Assembly: GCF_022095615.2 (NCBI RefSeq) | Contig: NZ_CP155562.1 | Coordinates: 13,353 to 77,352, forward strand | DNA from: Bacillus thuringiensis | Lineage (GTDB): Bacteria; Bacillota; Bacilli; Bacillales; Bacillaceae_G | Length of the DNA stretch: 64,000 nucleotides | Direction: 5' to 3' | Shown: positions 61,292 through 64,000 of the stretch, piece by piece | Layout of the letters: every line of letters begins with the position of its first letter | Numbering within the stretch: position 1 is the first letter of the stretch | Position numbers and translations under genes: made by a program | The notes under the pieces: generated by a model | Databases searched by the model: none | The model's input: only the letters and a program-made list of their open reading frames with translations | What the model was told of the DNA's origin: nothing

Positions 61292-62521
61292 TCACACTTT
61301 CACGCCCCTTTCTGGCGCAAAGAGTTGGTGACTACGTAGTAGCGCATCCACCAATCGCACAAGTTTTCTTGCGGTTAGAACGAGTGCACGTTTGTGTTGA
61401 TGTTTTGGTACTTCATTATATTTTTTTACGTAATATTCTTGGTAATCGGATACATGCTTTCTTACAGAGTTGGCGGCTTCAACTAAGTAATACCGCAAGT
61501 AATGATTTCCATTACGAGATAATGAAGTGTTTTCAGCAGTGAAGCGACCAGACTGGTGTGTACGCCAATATAATCCGGCATATTTTGCTATCTTGGTTTC
61601 ATCATCAAATCTTTCGATTTGACCAATTTCAGCGATAATACCTGCGGCGAATACAGGACCAATTCCAGGAATGGATTCGAGTGTTTGCGTTAATCCAGCC
61701 ATGATTCGCTTAATGGACTTCTCTATTTCTTTGATTTGTTGTTGATAGGTACGAATTACCGCAATTGATGTTCCGAGAAGGACATCGATTGAGTCTTCCA
61801 CGACCTTATCCAAGCGATAGGAAGAGCGAACAGCCTTTTGAATTGTTGATGCTACACATTTTGGGTCACCAAATCGGTTTTTCCCTTTCATTTGTAGGAA
61901 CTCAGCGAGTTCATCTAAAGACATGTCAGCTAACTCTTCTAGACTGAATTTTTCAAGGAACAATTCCATCATGGCGTTGCCAAATATAGAAGAATCCACC
62001 TCTTGTGAAAACGTATTACATTTATAACTTAGGTGTTGGAGAAAATGTTGTTTTTCCTTTGTCAACATTCTAACGAGCTGATAACGAGATCTTGTTAATT
62101 GCTGAAGTGCCACATACTGGCTTTCTTTGACGATGGACATTTGATTCCGTCCGAATCGTAAGTAATCAGCGATGACAAATGCATCAATCTCATCTGTTTT
62201 ATCCATGTCAGAATAGCTTTTCTTGAAGTTTGCGATTTGCTTTGGATTCATAAGAAATACCTTCGCTCCAAAGCGTTGTAAGTCTTCATCATAGTGAAGA
62301 AACATAGATGGATGAAAACTATAAACAGATGTGGATTCTAAGCCGATTTTAAAGGTTTTAACCTCTTGATTGGCTATACGCTGCAATAATCGCTCTTTGA
62401 TTGCTGTGGCACCTGGCAAGTCATTATTGACCGAAAAGGAATCCAGCTTTTTTCCTTCACCATTTAAAATACAAACTTTTATATCAAACGAACTTACATC
62501 TAGACCAACAAATAATCTCAC
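61292..62521 (-). CDS. tnp: IS110-family DEDD transposase, copy B
   Basis: 409 aa. Start is GTG (VRLFVGLDVS) where copy A has ATG; AAGGAGG upstream. All DEDD residues and the C-terminal Ser region are intact. Several substitutions against copy A (for example KVCIL for KACIL, GATAIKERLLQRIAN), so the two copies diverged before or since insertion. Confidence 0.93.
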   Translation of the reverse strand: MRLFVGLDVSSFDIKVCILNGEGKKLDSFSVNNDLPGATAIKERLLQRIANQEVKTFKIGLESTSVYSFHPSMFLHYDEDLQRFGAKVFLMNPKQIANFKKSYSDMDKTDEIDAFVIADYLRFGRNQMSIVKESQYVALQQLTRSRYQLVRMLTKEKQHFLQHLSYKCNTFSQEVDSSIFGNAMMELFLEKFSLEELADMSLDELAEFLQMKGKNRFGDPKCVASTIQKAVRSSYRLDKVVEDSIDVLLGTSIAVIRTYQQQIKEIEKSIKRIMAGLTQTLESIPGIGPVFAAGIIAEIGQIERFDDETKIAKYAGLYWRTHQSGRFTAENTSLSRNGNHYLRYYLVEAANSVRKHVSDYQEYYVKKYNEVPKHQHKRALVLTARKLVRLVDALLRSHQLFAPERGVKV

Positions 62522-62804
62522 GTAAGAGACCTCCTTTCGGTTTAGAATCATTGCTTGGACGTCTCGAGATATCTCTAGTGTGTACGCCGACCAACAACCT
62601 CGTGTATGAGAGCTTGTCCTGAATCGAAAGCCGCCCTAGAGCTACTATCATCTAGGTTCGAGGGTCAGGCTGCTCAGCCTGCGAGTAGGGAGTCCCGCAC
62701 GTTCACTGAGAAACACTCTTAATTATGTGGTAAGTCCACAGGAGGAAAAAGAATTGTCCCAAATGATCCTAAGACCATTATCTAGAAATATCTTGAGACG
62801 TCCA
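62522..62804 (-). ncRNA. Candidate bridge-RNA region of IS110 copy B
   Basis: Leader between transposase start and left end. About 95% identical to that of copy A, with differences clustered in two places (near 62625 and 62720), which could lie in guide loops. Same hairpins and same flanking inverted repeat. Confidence 0.55.
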
Positions 62805-62885
62805 AGTATTAATTTACGGATCTCTTATTAAGGGAAATTAAAGCTGAAGTGACAGCTTAAACATAATATACGAGGAGGAAATCAA

Positions 62886-63467
62886 ATGAAACAAATATTA
62901 CAAATTGGCGCAATTATCGCGTTAAGTATTACAAGCTTGACACTATGGAGTAGTAATTCTGATTTAAAGGGTGAGGCTAAACAACAGAAGACAAAACTTA
63001 CAGCTGAAATAAAAGAATTGAAGAATGTAAATAAAGAATTAGAAGAGCGTTTGCAAGTTCTAAAAGAAAATACGCAAGAAAAAGGTCAGGTAGTGGCCAG
63101 AAATTTTGTAGAAACTTTAATGACGTATGACAGTAATGATAAGGAGAAAAAAGGGCTTGAAGCGTTACGGAAATTAGTTAAGGGGGAAGCGGAAAATAAA
63201 TTGTTTAATGCTGGTGAAGATTCACATAAGCAAATTGATGATGCAGCCATTCATTACATGACAAAAGCGAATGTGAAAGATATGTACTATACACGTTCAG
63301 CTGAAGACAAAGCAGATGTTACTGTCAATTATGAATATGTAATTTCAATTGAGGGAGAGAAGAAAAAAGAGAATCATAGCATGAAATTAAGCTTGGTACT
63401 AGAAAATGAAAATTGGTTTGTAGAAAACTATGATTTCAAAATAGAGAATGGAACAGAAGGGCCGTAA
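62886..63467 (+). CDS. Membrane-anchored coiled-coil protein, transfer operon
   Basis: 193 aa, ACGAGGAGGAAAT upstream. One N-terminal helix (IGAIIALSITSLTLWSSN), a coiled coil (LKGEAKQQKTKLTAEIKELKNVNKELEERLQVLKENTQE), then an NTF2-like domain (VVARNFVETLMTYDSND...). Resembles a small VirB8-like scaffold protein. Now downstream of an IS110 insertion. Confidence 0.65.
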   Translation: MKQILQIGAIIALSITSLTLWSSNSDLKGEAKQQKTKLTAEIKELKNVNKELEERLQVLKENTQEKGQVVARNFVETLMTYDSNDKEKKGLEALRKLVKGEAENKLFNAGEDSHKQIDDAAIHYMTKANVKDMYYTRSAEDKADVTVNYEYVISIEGEKKKENHSMKLSLVLENENWFVENYDFKIENGTEGP

Positions 63468-63495
63468 AAGTACGGAATTAGGAAAGGGTTTTAAA

Positions 63496-63672
63496 ATGAA
63501 AAAATTTAATTTGGCATATAAAGAGGTTCGAGTATTTGAAGTGACTGTTGAAGCGGGAACGGTTGAAGAGGCAATAAAAAAGTTTAATAGAATGTCCCAT
63601 CAAGATAGGGAGAGAGTAAATCGAAACATTACAGTTCAAGAAAGAGAGCAGGAAAATGAAAGCTTTAAATAA
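63496..63672 (+). CDS. Hypothetical 58-aa protein
   Basis: MKKFNLAYKEVRVFEVTVEAGTVEEAIKKFNRM... from ATG with GGAAAGGG upstream. Pattern (beta strand then EEAIKKFN helix) recalls DpnD/PcfM-like small proteins found on plasmids. The stop overlaps the next gene's start. Confidence 0.6.
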   Translation: MKKFNLAYKEVRVFEVTVEAGTVEEAIKKFNRMSHQDRERVNRNITVQEREQENESFK

Positions 63673-63853
63673 TAATTATAAAGTTTTACTTTGTATCATA
63701 TTAGGTATTGCTTTTAATGTATGGGCTTATGAAAGACCCTTAATTGAAGCGATATTTGCTCTAGCATACTTAATGCTTTTTCTATTTATATTATTTGCAA
63801 CATGCTATTTCATGTTGTGGAGTAAGGTTAGGAAAATGAGATCAGAGCATTGA
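63656..63853 (+). CDS. 65-aa small membrane protein
   Basis: Two helices (YKVLLCIILGIAFNVWA; AIFALAYLMLFLFILFATCYFML) and a basic C-terminus. Starts inside the preceding gene with AGAGAGCAGGA ahead, suggesting coupling. Confidence 0.55.
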   Translation: MKALNNNYKVLLCIILGIAFNVWAYERPLIEAIFALAYLMLFLFILFATCYFMLWSKVRKMRSEH

Positions 63854-63920
63854 ATAATTAAGTGGATTTTATATAAGGGCTTTAAGAGAATATATCCAAA
63901 ATATGAAGGAGGAAGAGGAA

Positions 63921-64000
63921 ATGAATGAAAATATGTGTAAATGTCAAGATAAACATGTACATTTTCGCTTGTTTAAGCATGTACAAAATCAATCATTTTC
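63921..64000 (+). pseudogene. Gene start disrupted by IS232 after five codons
   Basis: GAAGGAGGAAGAGGAA precedes ATGAATGAAAATATG; the IS232 terminus begins at 63936, so only MNENM comes from the original gene. It shows that another transfer-operon gene followed here. Confidence 0.6.
63936..64000 (-). mobile_element. IS232, third copy, right end only, inverted
   Basis: The last 65 bases are the complement of the IS232 right end (TGTAAATGTC at the tip, through the end of istB). The rest lies outside the window. Opposite in orientation to the copies at 1 and 22459. Confidence 0.93.

Larger units (their letters stand above)
61146..62806 (-). mobile_element. IS110-family insertion sequence, copy B, in the transfer operon
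   Basis: Same element as at 16655-18316, a few percent different, in inverted orientation. It lies three bases after the hydrolase stop codon, within a palindrome (CCGTAATA-AG-TATTAATTTACGG). AG/CT core at both edges. It separates the hydrolase gene from the downstream transfer genes. Confidence 0.9.

Noticed and set aside
1..64000. CRISPR arrays, tRNA and rRNA genes, and insecticidal toxin genes
   Set aside because: Looked for by eye; no regularly spaced repeat arrays, no tRNA or rRNA sequence and no cry/cyt/vip-like protein were seen.

Overview
The window looks like a large stretch of a conjugative plasmid from the Bacillus cereus group, most likely B. thuringiensis. The DNA is AT-rich, uses strong AGGAGG-type ribosome binding sites and many TTG/GTG starts, and carries mobile elements typical of B. 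thuringiensis toxin-plasmid backgrounds. These are a 4,149-bp Tn4430 with 38-bp ends, two apparently identical 1,655-bp IS231 copies sitting in the Tn4430 tips, and IS232 (2,182 bp, with a 7-bp target duplication). No toxin gene is in the window.

Layout. 1-403: right end of an IS232 copy. 404-4600: a Tn3-family transposon module (serine resolvase, 34-bp palindrome, 1,023-aa transposase) next to a fragment of a different Tn3 transposase. 4911-16482: a nested mobile-element complex, IS231 / Tn4430 / IS231 / IS231-related cassette. The cassette carries a small membrane-protein gene and a second IS231-type transposase gene that is split, in frame, by a group II intron. 16655-18316: an IS110-family element. 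18379-22113: a divergent tyrosine recombinase and a ParM/ParR actin-type partition operon with a candidate centromere and a good promoter. 22459-24640: a complete IS232. 25075-26013: a winged-helix protein that is the best candidate replication initiator.

26562-31381 is a signalling and regulation block: an alpha/beta hydrolase, a seven-helix membrane histidine kinase and a response regulator in one tight operon, followed by three small XRE-type repressors with visible operator palindromes. 31911-44307 is a Tad/Flp (type IVc) pilus locus. It holds a prepilin peptidase, an SLH-domain surface protein, a large exported protein, CpaB-like, TadZ-like, TadA, TadB, TadC, a pilin-like protein and a DUF4320/TadE-like minor pilin, with one IS110-family insertion between tadC and the pilin gene. 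44615-63853 is a conjugation operon of the Tcp type: small accessory genes, a VirD4/HerA-type ATPase, a replication-relaxation-like protein, TcpC (VirB8-like), TcpD, TcpE, a VirB4 ATPase, a lipoprotein, a VirB6-like channel protein with a long repetitive acidic tail, and a two-domain cell-wall hydrolase. A second copy of the IS110 element interrupts it at 61146-62806. An inverted IS232 copy starts at 63936, within the first codons of another gene.

Working hypothesis: the plasmid makes a surface pilus of the Tad type and a Gram-positive type IV secretion channel side by side, possibly under control of the hydrolase-kinase-regulator trio. The pilus plus channel combination, the three-gene signalling unit, and the structured non-coding parts of the IS110 elements (candidate bridge RNAs) are the points most worth following. 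All gene assignments are from reading the sequence; no database searches were run.
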